From positions 6,386,001-6,450,000 of the forward strand of contig NC_083896.1 in NCBI RefSeq assembly GCF_032452875.1: a stretch of 64,000 bases of DNA, read 5' to 3'. The notes under the pieces were generated by a model, which saw nothing but the letters and a program-made list of their open reading frames with translations, was not told the DNA's origin and ran no database searches. Of the stretch, positions 47,971 to 58,494 are shown one piece after another. The DNA is from Bos javanicus (lineage: Eukaryota > Chordata > Mammalia > Artiodactyla > Bovidae). Made by a program: the position numbers and the translations under genes. Each line of letters begins with the position of its first letter. Position 1 is the stretch's first letter.

Positions 47971-48374
47971 GTTTATGTTGATACAGTCCTAACATTTGGT
48001 CCATGAGATTAATTCCTATCAGTTGAATGCCACATAATGTGAATGCTGTCTTACAGTATGTGGTTTAATTCTCATATCCCAGGTTACTAATGAATTTGTA
48101 CATCTCTTTGTGTATTTATTGGTCATATGTTTCCTCTAACCTTTCAATTATAAAATTTTAGTATTAGTTTATACTAATGAATACTTGCTATATTTATATG
48201 CATAGTTGTTATGTCATTAAAGTGAAATAAAGACCTATTTTAATACATAAAATGGTAAGTAAATTTCTAGTACAAGAAATGAAATCAGAATGGCAAATTT
48301 AAAGAATAGGAAGTAATTTTATTTTGAAATTATTTTATGATTTTTTCATAACTTGTTTATTTTTCTTTTGACAG
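47971..48374. other. Unassigned sequence leading to the exon acceptor
   Basis: AT-rich; its end is the branch/polypyrimidine/AG region of the second NOX4 exon. Confidence 0.5.
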
Positions 48375-48456
48375 AACGATTTCGAGACTTACTACTTCCT
48401 CCATCTAGTCAAGACTCCGAGATTCTGCCCTTCATTCAATCTAGAAATTATCCCAA
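48375..48456 (+). CDS. NOX4: NOX4 internal exon (linker before the NADPH-binding lobe), 82 nt
   Basis: This NOX4 exon completes Glu with the G of the previous exon. It then reads RFRDLLLPPSSQDSE followed by ILPFIQSRNYP and ends in AA, the first two bases of a Lys codon. This is roughly residues 379-406 of human NOX4, the stretch that leads into the DGPFG segment of the NADPH-binding lobe. The acceptor is ttttcttttgacag with a possible branch site (tcataac) about 23 nt upstream; the donor is CCAA|gtaagc. A second frame is open across the exon but matches nothing known and does not fit the upstream phase. Length modulo 3 is 1, so skipping this exon, or both exons together, breaks the frame. A BovB copy begins 437 bp downstream. 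Confidence 0.95.
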
Positions 48457-48747
48457 GTAAGCAATAAGAGCTCCCTAGATACTATTAAGGGAATGGGTAT
48501 AATGATGGTCAAGCTTTGGGAGGGCAAAAACAAAATGTTTCCTTTTTTAGGATTTCTGAAAAAGCCTGAATAACCTAACCTAACTAACTAGGGCATTCTC
48601 CAGCACTGTAATGGCTCAAGTTCTTCACAGGTGGGTCAGAGAAAAAAGCTTGCTGCACATGTATCCCAGCTGTGGTTGGGAGCTGTTGCCAAGTGCAAGG
48701 CACAAGGTATCTGCATCAGTGTCTGGTTGTGTTTCTTTTTTGCTTGA
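48457..48747. other. Unassigned sequence after the exon donor
   Basis: Contains the donor gtaagc; otherwise nothing recognised. Confidence 0.45.
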
Positions 48748-48840
48748 TGCTGTATCAACAGAGTCAGATAGTTTGTGAATGATCCCTCATCTGATTTCTG
48801 CATCAACAGAGTCAAGTCCTTTGTGGGTAGTCCCTCATCA
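48748..48840 (+). repeat. Diverged ~47-bp tandem duplication
   Basis: Two copies share atcaacagagtca, a ttgtg core and tccctcatc, at about 48748-48793 and 48795-48840. Confidence 0.75.
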
Positions 48841-48892
48841 TTTTCCTGTTTTCTATCCATTAATGTGATGATTTATTTATATTTAATAAGTG

Positions 48893-49497
48893 GTTTTTAT
48901 TTTTGGGGGCTCCAAAATCACTGCAGATGGTGACTGCAGCCATGAAATTAAAACACGCTTACTCCTTGGAAGAAAAATTATGACCAACCTAGATAGCATA
49001 TTGAAAAGCAGAGACAATACTTTGCCAATAAAGGTCCATCTAGTCAAGGCTATGGTATTTCCAGTGGTCATGTATGGATGTGAGAGTTGGGCAGTGAAGA
49101 AAGCTGAGTGCCGAAGAATTAATGCTTCTGAACTGTGGTGTTGGAGAAGACTCTTGAGAGTCCCGTGGTCTGCAAGGAGATCCAACCAGTCCATTCTAAA
49201 GGAGATCAGCCCTGGGTGTTCTTTGGAAGGAATGATGCTAAAGCTGAAACTCCAATACTTTGGCCACCTCGTGCGAAGAGTTGACTAATTGGTAAAGACT
49301 CTGATGCAGGGAGGGATTGGGGGCAGGAGGAGAAGGGGACGACAGAGGATGAGATGGCTGGATGGCATCACTGACTCGATGGACATGAGTTTCAGTGAAC
49401 TCCGGGAGATGGCGATGGACAGGGAGGCCTGGTGTGCTGTGGTTCATGGGATCGCAAAGAGTTGGACACGACTGAGCGACTGAACTGAACTGAACTG
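48893..49497 (+). mobile_element. BovB LINE 3' end with TSD
   Basis: Sense BovB from tttttgggggctccaaaatc to the actgaactgaactg tail. Flanks aagtggtttt (48888-48897) and aagtggcttt (49498-49507) are a near-perfect TSD overlapping the element start. Same family segment and orientation as the copy at 46897, with the NOX4 exon between. Confidence 0.94.
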
Positions 49498-49507
49498 AAG
49501 TGGCTTT

Positions 49508-49847
49508 TAAAATGAAACATGTTAGATATGATTTTAAAAATTTTTATATATTCTTTGCCATCTTCATAATTCTTTCTTAAATGGGCCAGGCTTTCTTAAT
49601 GTGCCTCATCTTCCCAGAGAATAAAGAAGTACCAGGTTTTTATTTTGTATTCTCCCTAAAAGCTGATGTGTGCTGGCATCTTGATCCTTCCTGCAGAAGC
49701 TTGAAGTACCCTCTACTTTTTGAATAATCTGACTGTCTTTACTAGCTAGTATGCAATAGGCTAAGAATCAATAAACTATTATCTGAACTAAAAAAAAAAA
49801 GTCACCATGTTAAAGAATTAGAGCTTGGTTTACACATATTTAATCAA
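49508..49847. other. Unassigned intronic sequence
   Basis: Includes an A-run near 49790. Nothing else recognised. Confidence 0.4.
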
Positions 49848-50037
49848 AAGTCGGACACGACTGAGCAACTTCACTTTCACTTTTCACTTTCATGCATTGG
49901 AGAAGGAAATGGCAACCCACTCCAGTGTTCTTGCCTGGAGAATCCCAGGGAAGCGGGAGCCTGGTTGGCTGCCGTCTATGGGGTCGCACAGAGTTGGACA
50001 CGACTGAAGCAACTTAGCAGCAGCAGCAGCAGCAGCA
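49848..50037 (+). mobile_element. Bov-A2 SINE, 5'-truncated
   Basis: Starts in the first monomer (tcggacacgactgagcaact), then the linker and full second monomer, ending in (AGC)n. Confidence 0.93.
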
Positions 50038-50699
50038 TAATGATGCTAAGTGATTCGTTCTTTGATCAGCTTAGCAGTTTATTCAAGAATTTACTGAACT
50101 TTACCTTTAGGATAATTTTTCCCCATTTGCTTAGATATGATAATATTTACTTAATTCTGATCACAAAATAAATGTAGAATCTGAATTACCGCTTCATTGT
50201 TTCAGATATTAAGTCAGGTTTAATCTCTAGGAATAATCTTCCAATCTCCTCCCAGTGCCCACAGGACATACATGTGCCTGGACAGACCTTGCATGGGCAC
50301 ACTGCTCTTCATGTTCATGTTGGCAGGGAGCATGGAGGCACCCAAGGAGGTCCATGCACGTCCATCCGTATTTTTGCCCACAGCTACCATTTGCAAAGAC
50401 CAGTGATGCTTGTTTTGCTACCTCTTAGGCTTACTGTCTGCCTGATGCCATTGTTTAAAGAGGGGGCTCACAGTGTGTTCTCAGCGGGTAATCTGACTGC
50501 AGCTGTTTCCGTAGGTGTCCTCAGCTATATCATTTTACATGCATCTTGCTTGTTCTTAGATTACTTTTCTGACAGTGATGTGATCCAGGCTACTGTTTAA
50601 CAGACATCATGAGACAGTCCTTTATCAGTGTCTCACCCTTGGAGTAGATATTCTTTGTGAAATCTGTAGATTAAAAGAATAAAATCATCCACTGATGCC
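50038..50699. other. Unassigned intronic sequence
   Basis: About 50230-50600 is less AT-rich, and frame 50274-50600 is open, but no family or splice context supports coding. Confidence 0.35.
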
Positions 50700-50935
50700 A
50701 CACACACCATATTATGGCGTTTAAGCGTGCAGACTCAAACAGAGTGCTTTACCTGCCGACTTGGTGGCCTGGGCGACCTTATCTCTGTGCCTCAGTTCCA
50801 CCTTTGTGAGAGGAGGAAATTAAATATATTTACCATTCAAGCATGGTACAAAGATCAAATGGAGTAGTGAAAAAATATTTTGAACTGAGCTTGACACATA
50901 GTAAATACTGCATTTTAGCTGCAGTTGTTTAAAAT
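50700..50935 (+). mobile_element. MIR SINE
   Basis: Sense MIR: gaccttatctctgtgcctca, gttccacctttgtgagagga, then gacacatagtaaatactgc. Confidence 0.7.
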
Positions 50936-52669
50936 TGCATATAAAATTACCTAGATTTATATGTTTTCAAATACTGTAGGAAATAGATTGTTCATTTGTC
51001 TTGCAGGATAGCTTTGATGTCAAGATGCTTTCATCAACCCAGCCACGTTAATATTTAGAGAAGTACAATTTGGTCAGGATTTCTAAATTACTGCTAGATG
51101 CTGATGTGAGGTACTGCTTCAGTTCAGTTCAGTAGTTCAGACATGTCCGACTCTTTGCGACCCAATGGACTGCAGCGTGCCAGGCTTCCTGTCCATCACC
51201 AACTCTCGGGTCCTACAAACTCATGTCCAGCGAGTCAGTGATTGAAACCAACCATCTCCTCCTCTGTTGTCCCCCTCTCTTCCCGCCTTCAATCTTTCCC
51301 AACGTCAGGGTCTTTTCCAGTGAGTCACTTCTTTGCATCAGGTGGCCAAATTATTGGAGTTTCAGCTTCAACATCAGTCCTTCCAATGAATATTCAGGAC
51401 TGATTTCCTTTTGGATGGACTGGTTGGATATCTTTGCAGTCCAAGGGACTCTCAAGAGTCTTCTCCAATACCAAGTTCAAAAGCATCAGTTCTTCAGTGC
51501 TCAGTTTTTTTTATAGTCCAACTAGTGGCAAAACCATAGGTTTGACTAAACTACCTTTGTCAGCAAAATAATGTCTCTGCTTTTTAATATGCTGTCTAGT
51601 TTGATCATACCTTTTCTTCCAAGGAGCAAGCATCTTTCAGTCTCATGGCTGCAGTCACCATCTGCAGTGATTTTGGAGCCCCCCAAAAAAGTCTGTCACT
51701 GTTTCCATTGTTTCCCCATCTATTTGCCATGCAGTGATGGGACCGGATGCCATGATCTTAGTTTTCTGAAAGTTGAGTTTAAGCCAACTTTTTCACTCTC
51801 CTCTTTCACTTTCATCAAGTGGCTGTTTAGTTCTTTGCTTTCTTCCATAAGGATGGTGTCATCTGCATATCTGAGGTTATTGATATTTCTCCGGGCAATC
51901 TTGATTCCAGCTTGTGCTTCATCCAGCCCAGAGCTTCTCATGATGGATTCTGCATATAAGTTAAAAGCAGGGTGACAATATATAGCTCTGACGTACTCCT
52001 TTCCAGATTTGGAACCAGTCTGTTCTTCCATGTCCAGTTATAACTGTTGCTTCTTGACCTGCTTACAGATTTCTCAGGAGGCAGGTCAAGTGGTCTGGTA
52101 TTCCCATCTCTTTCAGAATTTTCCACAGTTTGTTGTGATCCACACAGTCAAAGGCTTTGGAGTAGTTAATAAAGCAGAAATAGATATTTTTCTGGAACTC
52201 TCTTGCTTTTTCTATGATCCAGCGGATGTTGGCAATTTGATCTCTGGTTCCTCTGCCTTTTCTAAAACCAGCTTGAACATCAGGAAGTTCACGGTTCATG
52301 TATTGCTGAAGCCTGGCTTGGAGAATTTTGAGCATTACTTTACTAGCGTGTGAGATGAGTGCAATTATGCGGTAGTTTGAGCATTCTTTGGCATTGCCTT
52401 TCTTTGGGATTGGAATGAAAATTGACCTTTTCCAGTCCTGTGGCCACTGCTGATTCTTCCAGATTTGCTGGCATATTGAGTGCAGCACTTTCACAGCATC
52501 ATCTTTCAGGATTTGAAATAGTTCAACTGGAATTCCATCACCTCCACTAGCTTTGTGAAGTAGCCATCATAGTCAACAAAAGACTCCAAAATGTAGTACT
52601 TGGATGCAATCTCAAAAATGACAGAATGATCTCTGTTCATTTCCAAGGCAAACCATTCAATATCACAGT

Positions 52670-52799
52670 GAAAGTGAAAGTGAAATTCGCTCACTTGTGT
52701 CCAACTCTTTGCACCCCATGGACTATATACAGCCCATGAAATTCTCTAGGCCACAATACTGCAGTGGTAGCCTTTCCCTTCTCCGGGGGATCTTCCCAA
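52670..52799 (-). mobile_element. Bov-tA/Bov-A fragment nested in BovB, 12-bp TSD
   Basis: Antisense tail and body (attcgctcacttgtgtccaa to ccgggggatcttcccaa). Perfect direct repeats caatatcacagt lie at 52658-52669 and 52800-52811, so it entered after the BovB. Confidence 0.93.
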
Positions 52800-52811
52800 C
52801 AATATCACAGT

Positions 52812-53911
52812 AATCCACGTCTATGCCCCGACAGTAAAGCTGAAGAAGCTGAAGTTGAACGGTTCTATGAAGACCTACAAGACCTTCTGGAATTAACACC
52901 CCCAAAAGATGTCCTTTTCATTGTAGGGGACTGGAATACAAAAGTAGGAAGTCAAAAGATACCTGGAGTAACAGGCAAATTTGTCCTTGGAATACAAAAC
53001 AAAGCAGGTCAAAGGCTAACAGAGTTTTGCCAAGAGAACACACTGGTCATAGCAAACACTCTCTTTCCAACAACACAAGAGAAGACTCTTCACATGGACA
53101 TCACCAGATGGTCAATACTGAAATCAGATTGATTATATTATTTGCAGCCAAAGATGGAGAAGCTTTATACAGTCAGCAAAAAGAAGACCAGGAGCTCACT
53201 ATGGCTCAGATCATGAATTCCTTATTGCCAATTTCAGACTTAAATTGAAGAAAGTAGGGAAAACCAGTAGACCATTCAGGTATAACCTAAATCAAATCCC
53301 TTCCTATTATACCTTGGAAGTGACAAATAGATTTAAGGGATTAGATCTGGTAGACAAAGTGCCTGAAGAACTATGGATGGAGGTTTGTGACATTGTACAG
53401 GAGTCAGGGATCAAGACCGTCCCTAAGAAAATGAAATGCAAAAAGGCAAAATGGTTGTCTGAGGAGGTCTTACAAATAGCTGAGGAAAGAAGAGAAGCAA
53501 AAGGCAAAGGAGAAAAGGAAAGATATATCCATTTGAATGCAGAGTTCCAAAGAATAACAAGGAGAGATAAGAAAGTCTTCCTCATTGATCAGTGCACAGA
53601 AATAGAGGAAAACAATAGAATGGGAAAGTCTAGAGATCTCTTCAAGAAAATTAGAGATCCCAAGGGAACATTTCATACAAAGATGGGCACAATAAAGGAC
53701 AGAAATGGTATGGACCTAAAAAAAGCAGAAGATATTAAGAAGAGGTGGCAAGAATACACAGAAGAACTATACAAAAATAATCATGACCCAGATAACCATG
53801 ATGGTGTGATTATTCACCTAGAGCCAGACATCCTGGAATGCAAAGTCAAGTGGGCTTTAGGAAGCATCTCTACAAACAAAGCTAGTGGAGGTGATGGAAT
53901 TCCAGTTGAGA
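52812..53911 (+). pseudogene. BovB ORF remnant: endonuclease C-terminal part and RT start
   Basis: Inside the inverted half. The first frame reads ERFYEDLQDLLE and then VGDWNTKVG, the APE-type endonuclease strand with catalytic Asp/Asn. The frame breaks near 53130. The second, 53245-53925 in its open part, holds the linker (GLDLVDKVPEELW, EENNRMGKSRDLF) and stops at KASGGDGIPVE, just before the RT palm, where the insertion ends. The last residues are host sequence. Longest open frame in the window, but transposon debris. Confidence 0.88.
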
Positions 53912-53919
53912 TACTGCTT

Positions 53920-54252
53920 AGCTGACCACTTAACGTCTTTATGAGTTTCTTTTTTCTGAACTATCAATGAAAACCTGCTAATAAGAGGTTTCTGCGCCTG
54001 AATAATAATCATATAAAAATTCTGTATTAAATACAATTCATTTAAGTTACAGAATATTAAGCATTTTCATCTTCCCATAGGTGATTAGATTTAATGTCTC
54101 CTTTGGCCGAATCCTACCAGGTGCTGGAGGACACAGAAGGAACAATATGATTCAGTTTGTGCTGTCCTGGGGTGTGTAGAGTTGGTCCAGACAAGGGCAT
54201 AGTAATGAAAACTCTGGACATGTGAGCAATACCCATGTAAAGGAGGTGGGAT
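53920..54252. other. Unassigned intronic sequence
   Basis: Nothing recognised. Confidence 0.4.
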
Positions 54253-54425
54253 GTGGACTTCCCTAGCGGTCCAGTGGTTAAGAATTCACCTTCCAACGCG
54301 GCGGGTGCAGGTTTGATCCCTGTTTGGGGAACTAAGATCCTATGTGCTTCGTGGCCAAAAAACCTAAATGTAAATAAAGCAGAAGCAAAATTGAAAGAAA
54401 TGTAATAAAGACTTTTTAAAAAGTA
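54253..54425 (+). mobile_element. SINE2/CHR-type tRNA-Glu SINE
   Basis: Head tggacttccctagcggtcca, B-box region, tail cttcgtggccaaaaaacc and an A-rich end with aataaagactttttaaaaag. Confidence 0.87.
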
Positions 54426-56104
54426 TGAAGAATGTTGGGGTAGAAGATGAGAAAGTTGTGGTAAGAGCCAGTTAGTAAATACAAGTGGGCAGGGAATCTG
54501 TGTATGTCTAGGCCTAATTTAAACTAATTTTGCATTATTCTTGGTTTTTAATACTGTCATTTGTTCTCTCATTTATGCTCACTCTCAAATATGCTCTCAT
54601 TATTCATTATTGAAGATAACTAAAATCAAGGAGTTTGTAATTTTGTGTCAAAGAAAAATTTCTCGAATGCTGTAAGTTTAATCAAACCATTAGTATTTCT
54701 TGCTTTTATTCACAGTGAAGTATACCTATTTACAGTATGATTTTTTTGATTCTTTTACTGACTCATTGCATATAGACTCCATTAGTGAGAGATACGTTTT
54801 AAGAGCTAAAATATGGGTTAAGAAGTTACCTGCTTGCCTTATATTAGGTGGAGTCACAGAGAGATATTTACAGAGGATAATGTAGCTGACTACTTTGAGT
54901 GAGACTCACTTTGCATTGGTTAATATAGACGATAAAGGGACTGTGTAGTTTGGATTGGGGGGATGGGTCTCTAGTGAGTATAATGGCCCTGTAATTTAAA
55001 CATCTTGTCAAGAGACACCTAATGGATAATAAAACATGGAAAAGGGTGTCCTTTATTTAAGAGAAAAAAAAATCATGGAGAGAACTAACTAGTTCTTGAA
55101 ATGTCTGTATACATGTGTTTTCTAAGGGAAAGTCACTTAAAAAAAACACACATTACCTACAATGATGCTGGAGACCATTGTTCTAAAATATAACAATGCT
55201 AATTGATCACGTTCTTACGTTCATGAACTCAAATTTGACTCATTGCCAAAGCTAGACACATCCATTCTCTTCAGAATGTCAGAGAAGACATTGCACCATG
55301 AAAATTCTCAGAGTAGGATAGATGTGTCAGACATAGACGAGTGACAAGAAGGAAATGAATGCATACTCAAAATAAATGTTGATTCATAGTTTAGAGGGAA
55401 GAAATGAAGATAATGAAGCTTAAGTTTGGTTGCACATTTCTTAGCTGGCATCACTGTTATTAACTTTACGGATCTAGGTTTATAATATATTTAGAATAGA
55501 GGATAGCTATAAATATTCTTATCCTTGCAAATGCAGCTGGGCATGTAGAATGGTTGAGGACATTAGGCAGAATTTTATTCGTAAATGACCTGCAGCCATT
55601 TTGACAGTTAGGCTAGCAAAACATATTTCAATGGCTCTGAAACTTTAATCATAATATATATAAAAATATGGTGAAAAAATAGGAATTAAATATTGCATAT
55701 CTCTATTTGGTTCTCATAAATATCAAATCCTCTGGATTGCTTAATGTCATAAGTGCTTAGAGAGGGGAATGTTATTTACGACAAAATTCAAAGCTCTTTC
55801 TTTTTGGCATGGTTTGCCACCAAAGGACAACTTTGATTATTTGGACAATGAAAGCAATCTCCTAACCCAATGTCATTTCCAATGGGCTGCTTATAAATGG
55901 CTTAAAATGGTGATATTGAGTAATATAGCTAAATTGCAGAGCTTCAGATGACCTTTCTGGATGTCATCTATTCTCCAAGTTGCCTTCCTTTTTCTTCCCA
56001 AAGGAAGTTTTGAGTTCCTCTTCTTCCAGAGACCCTCTCTCCCTCTTGAGTAATTTTTGTTCAGTCTGCACATCTGTAATATTTTTGTCACCTGAACTAA
56101 GTTA
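54426..56104. other. Unassigned AT-rich intronic sequence
   Basis: About 1.7 kb, no repeat or exon recognised. Frame 54700-54885 follows a tattcacag resembling an acceptor, but the peptide is not NOX4. Confidence 0.4.
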
Positions 56105-56385
56105 TGCTCATTCATAATAAAAATAACAACATTTAATGCTTTCTACTTGCCAAGATTGTGTTATGAGTTTTATATGCATTATTTCATTTAATCTTTACCA
56201 TCCCCCTATGAGGTAAGTAGGATCATTTCCCCAATTATACAGAGTTTACAGCTTAAGGGACTAAAACTTATAGGGGTTAAGTGATTTGCCCAAAGTCACA
56301 CAGCAAAGCTGGATCTCAAACCCAGGTCTGCCTGCCCCCCAAATTATAACTAGTTGTGTTATACTGCCTCTCATTTATTCAACAG
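56105..56385 (-). mobile_element. MIR SINE, well preserved
   Basis: Antisense MIR: tttcatttaatctttaccat, ggggttaagtgatttgccca, agtcacacagcaaagctgg, then caaacccaggtctgcctgc. Nearly full length. Confidence 0.88.
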
Positions 56386-56999
56386 TTCATGTCTCCATTC
56401 TTCAAATATTTATTGAAAAATTACGTGCATCAGAAGCACTCAGAATTACTGAAAACACAAAAGTGATTAGGACGTAGTAAATAGTTTTGAGGAACCTGGA
56501 GTCCAGTGGGAGAAAAGCAGAATCAGAGTTTAGTGGAGAAATTAATGATAGCAATATAATAAGTCCTATAAATGATAGAGAAGTACACAAAATTCAATGA
56601 GAGAAGATAAAGTACTTTCCTGTCTAGATAATTCATGTAAAGTTTAATTTTCCCTTTGAGTGAAATCTCAAGAAGTGCTATGGAAACCAGATGAAGAGGC
56701 TTTTTGGCTTGAACAAAGAGCATAACAGCATATGGAACCATGAAAGTGGGTGGTTCGTTGAGAGATGATATTTCAAATTCAGTAGGGAGGTGATAAAGGA
56801 TCAGTGGTGTTGTATAGTAATGGAGAAAAGCCGATAGATGTCTGAGAATTGAGCAGGCACAGTCAGCAGACTGGGATACAAAGAAGAGGTGGGAAGAAGA
56901 TGGAAAGAGTGAGGGAGGTGAGGGAAGAAGGACTTCAGGGAAGGAATTCAAGCTTTTTCTCTTGCACCACGTCCTGTCTTACTGTCCCTTTGACTAATG
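56386..56999. other. Unassigned intronic sequence
   Basis: Starts with a repeat-tail-like phrase (attcttcaaatatttattga). About 56480-56900 has an L2-like antisense feel but no firm match. Confidence 0.3.
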
Positions 57000-57960
57000 A
57001 CAAGTGGCAGGTCTCTCTGAGCATGACTTTTCCCCTCTCCTTCTCATACAATACTGTCACTGTAGGAAAGAGTCTGTTTCTCCTTTATTCTCACACACAA
57101 TCCTTCTGACACCAGATGTGTGCGACTTTTTCCCACACCAACCAGTTCTTCCGTATCAGCCTGGTGCCTGGCAATTCAATTCATTTCTGACATTAACCAG
57201 AGTTGGTTGCAGAGCCCACCGATTAAGGGCTCAGTCCAGTAAGATTGCTCACCCCCGTTTCAAATGCCAGTCACAAGTAATAAGTCCCCAGGTTACTTGC
57301 ATCTTCTCCCCAAATTAGCTGTAAATCAGGGTTCCCATGACCCCCTCCTTGGGGGTCCTTTGCTCACAGAACTTAGGGAAAGATGTATGGATTTATTGTG
57401 TAATAAAGGATATGAAAAAGCAGGTGAAAAAGCCAGATGAATATAAGCAGCAAATGAGTGAGGTCTGGGAGCATCCTGAGTATAGAGATTCTGCTCCCAT
57501 AGAGTTGGGATGCATGCCCCCTTGGCATGGAGATGTGTTCACCAAGCTGGGCACTCTCTAAAGCCCTCTTTGTGGAGATGTTGTCACAGAGGCACGATCA
57601 GCTAGTAACTTCACTCCCAGCTCCTCTCCACTCTCCAGAGAATAGCGGGGTGGAGCTGGAAGTTTTAAGTTTCTAATCCTGGCCTGGTGTTTCTGGTGAC
57701 CAGCCACATCCTGGAGGCTACCAAGAGTTGTCTCCTGAGAACCAGAGACATTCCTAGAAGCAGGAAATAGAGCCAGGACATAGGAACTCTGTGTCAGATG
57801 CACCTATCATTGAGGAAATTACAAAGGTCTTAGGAGCCCTGTGTCAAGAATTAGAGTTAAAGACGAGGTTCTAGGATAAAAGATTCTCCTGGTATCCAGA
57901 AGTACACGAGTTTTAGGAGCTCTTTGTCAGGAACTCGGGTTAGATGGGTAGGTGTTTATT
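57000..57960. mobile_element. Probable ancient LTR (ERVL-like), family unsure
   Basis: Phrases such as gtgaccagccacatcctgga, then ggctaccaagagttgtctcc, caaaggtcttaggagccctg and ttaggagctctttgtcagga recall mammalian LTRs whose 3' part ends aggagctctgtgycaggaac. No coding part of a provirus is seen. The family and edges are uncertain. Confidence 0.45.
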
Positions 57961-58494
57961 AATATATAGATAGATTTATATGGAGATATTGATACAGATA
58001 CTTAAGTACTTCCTTCTAATGTTGCTTTGAGGAATGCACAGCACTTAGTGTAATCCTACTTTGTAAAACTTTGTTCAATAAAAGGACATAAAATACCTGA
58101 CCTTTTTCAAATGTGAATTCCCACTATCCTCATTCCCAGCTCTACTCTACCTTTTCCCAAATCTATGCCTCATCTCAGGGCAGAGGGAAGAGGTTCTACC
58201 CCATGGTCTGCTTTATTGTCTTCATTCCAGTCTAGATCCTGCCAGAACTGACCTGCTTTGCCCAACAATGTTGGTTCTGGGTGATGAGAACTGTTTATAG
58301 AGTGATTAAAAAGGAAGACCATATCACATCTATTCATAATATTCTTCATAATATCCATAATGTTAAAGAATTATTGTCTTTCATTTTTTCATCTTTAAAC
58401 TTAGTTTTTTTCTTTTATATAGAAATGATATTACAACACCTGACTGGCAGAGGATGTAAAAAAAAAAACAAAAAAAGTGATATTCTAGCTAGAA
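57961..58494. other. Unassigned intronic sequence
   Basis: A-rich run at 58458-58477. Nothing else recognised. Confidence 0.4.

Larger units (their letters stand above)
20142..48374 (+). other. NOX4: Complete NOX4 intron, 28,233 bp
   Basis: The intron starts gtatgt and ends cttttgacag, joining two exons that are consecutive in the NOX4 protein. No exon is expected inside. It hosts an L2, several BovB copies, about a dozen SINEs and the palindromic array at 41797-42075. Confidence 0.9.
51120..53911 (-). mobile_element. BovB LINE with 5' inversion (twin-primed), TSD
   Basis: The 3' half is antisense at 51120-52555; the 5' half is in + orientation at 52557-53911. Both halves contain aagctagtggaggtgatgg at their break, so the two breakpoints overlap by about 30 bp in element coordinates. 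Flanks gtactgctt (51111-51119) and atactgctt (53911-53919) form the TSD. A SINE is nested at 52670-52799. The minus frame 52031-51720 keeps RYADDTILM; the inverted half keeps the endonuclease GDWN motif. The RT ORF is split and cannot be expressed. Confidence 0.92.

Noticed and set aside
48375..48456. Alternative open frame (NDFETYYFLHL...) through the second exon
   Set aside because: It does not fit the phase set by the upstream exon and matches no known protein; the NOX4 frame does.
53245..53925. 226-codon open frame, the longest in the window
   Set aside because: It is the BovB linker/RT-start peptide inside an inverted, truncated copy; its last residues are host sequence and no start context or promoter fits a gene.
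54700..54900. Acceptor-like tattcacag followed by an open frame
   Set aside because: The peptide does not match the expected NOX4 continuation (LYIDGPFG) and there is no good donor.
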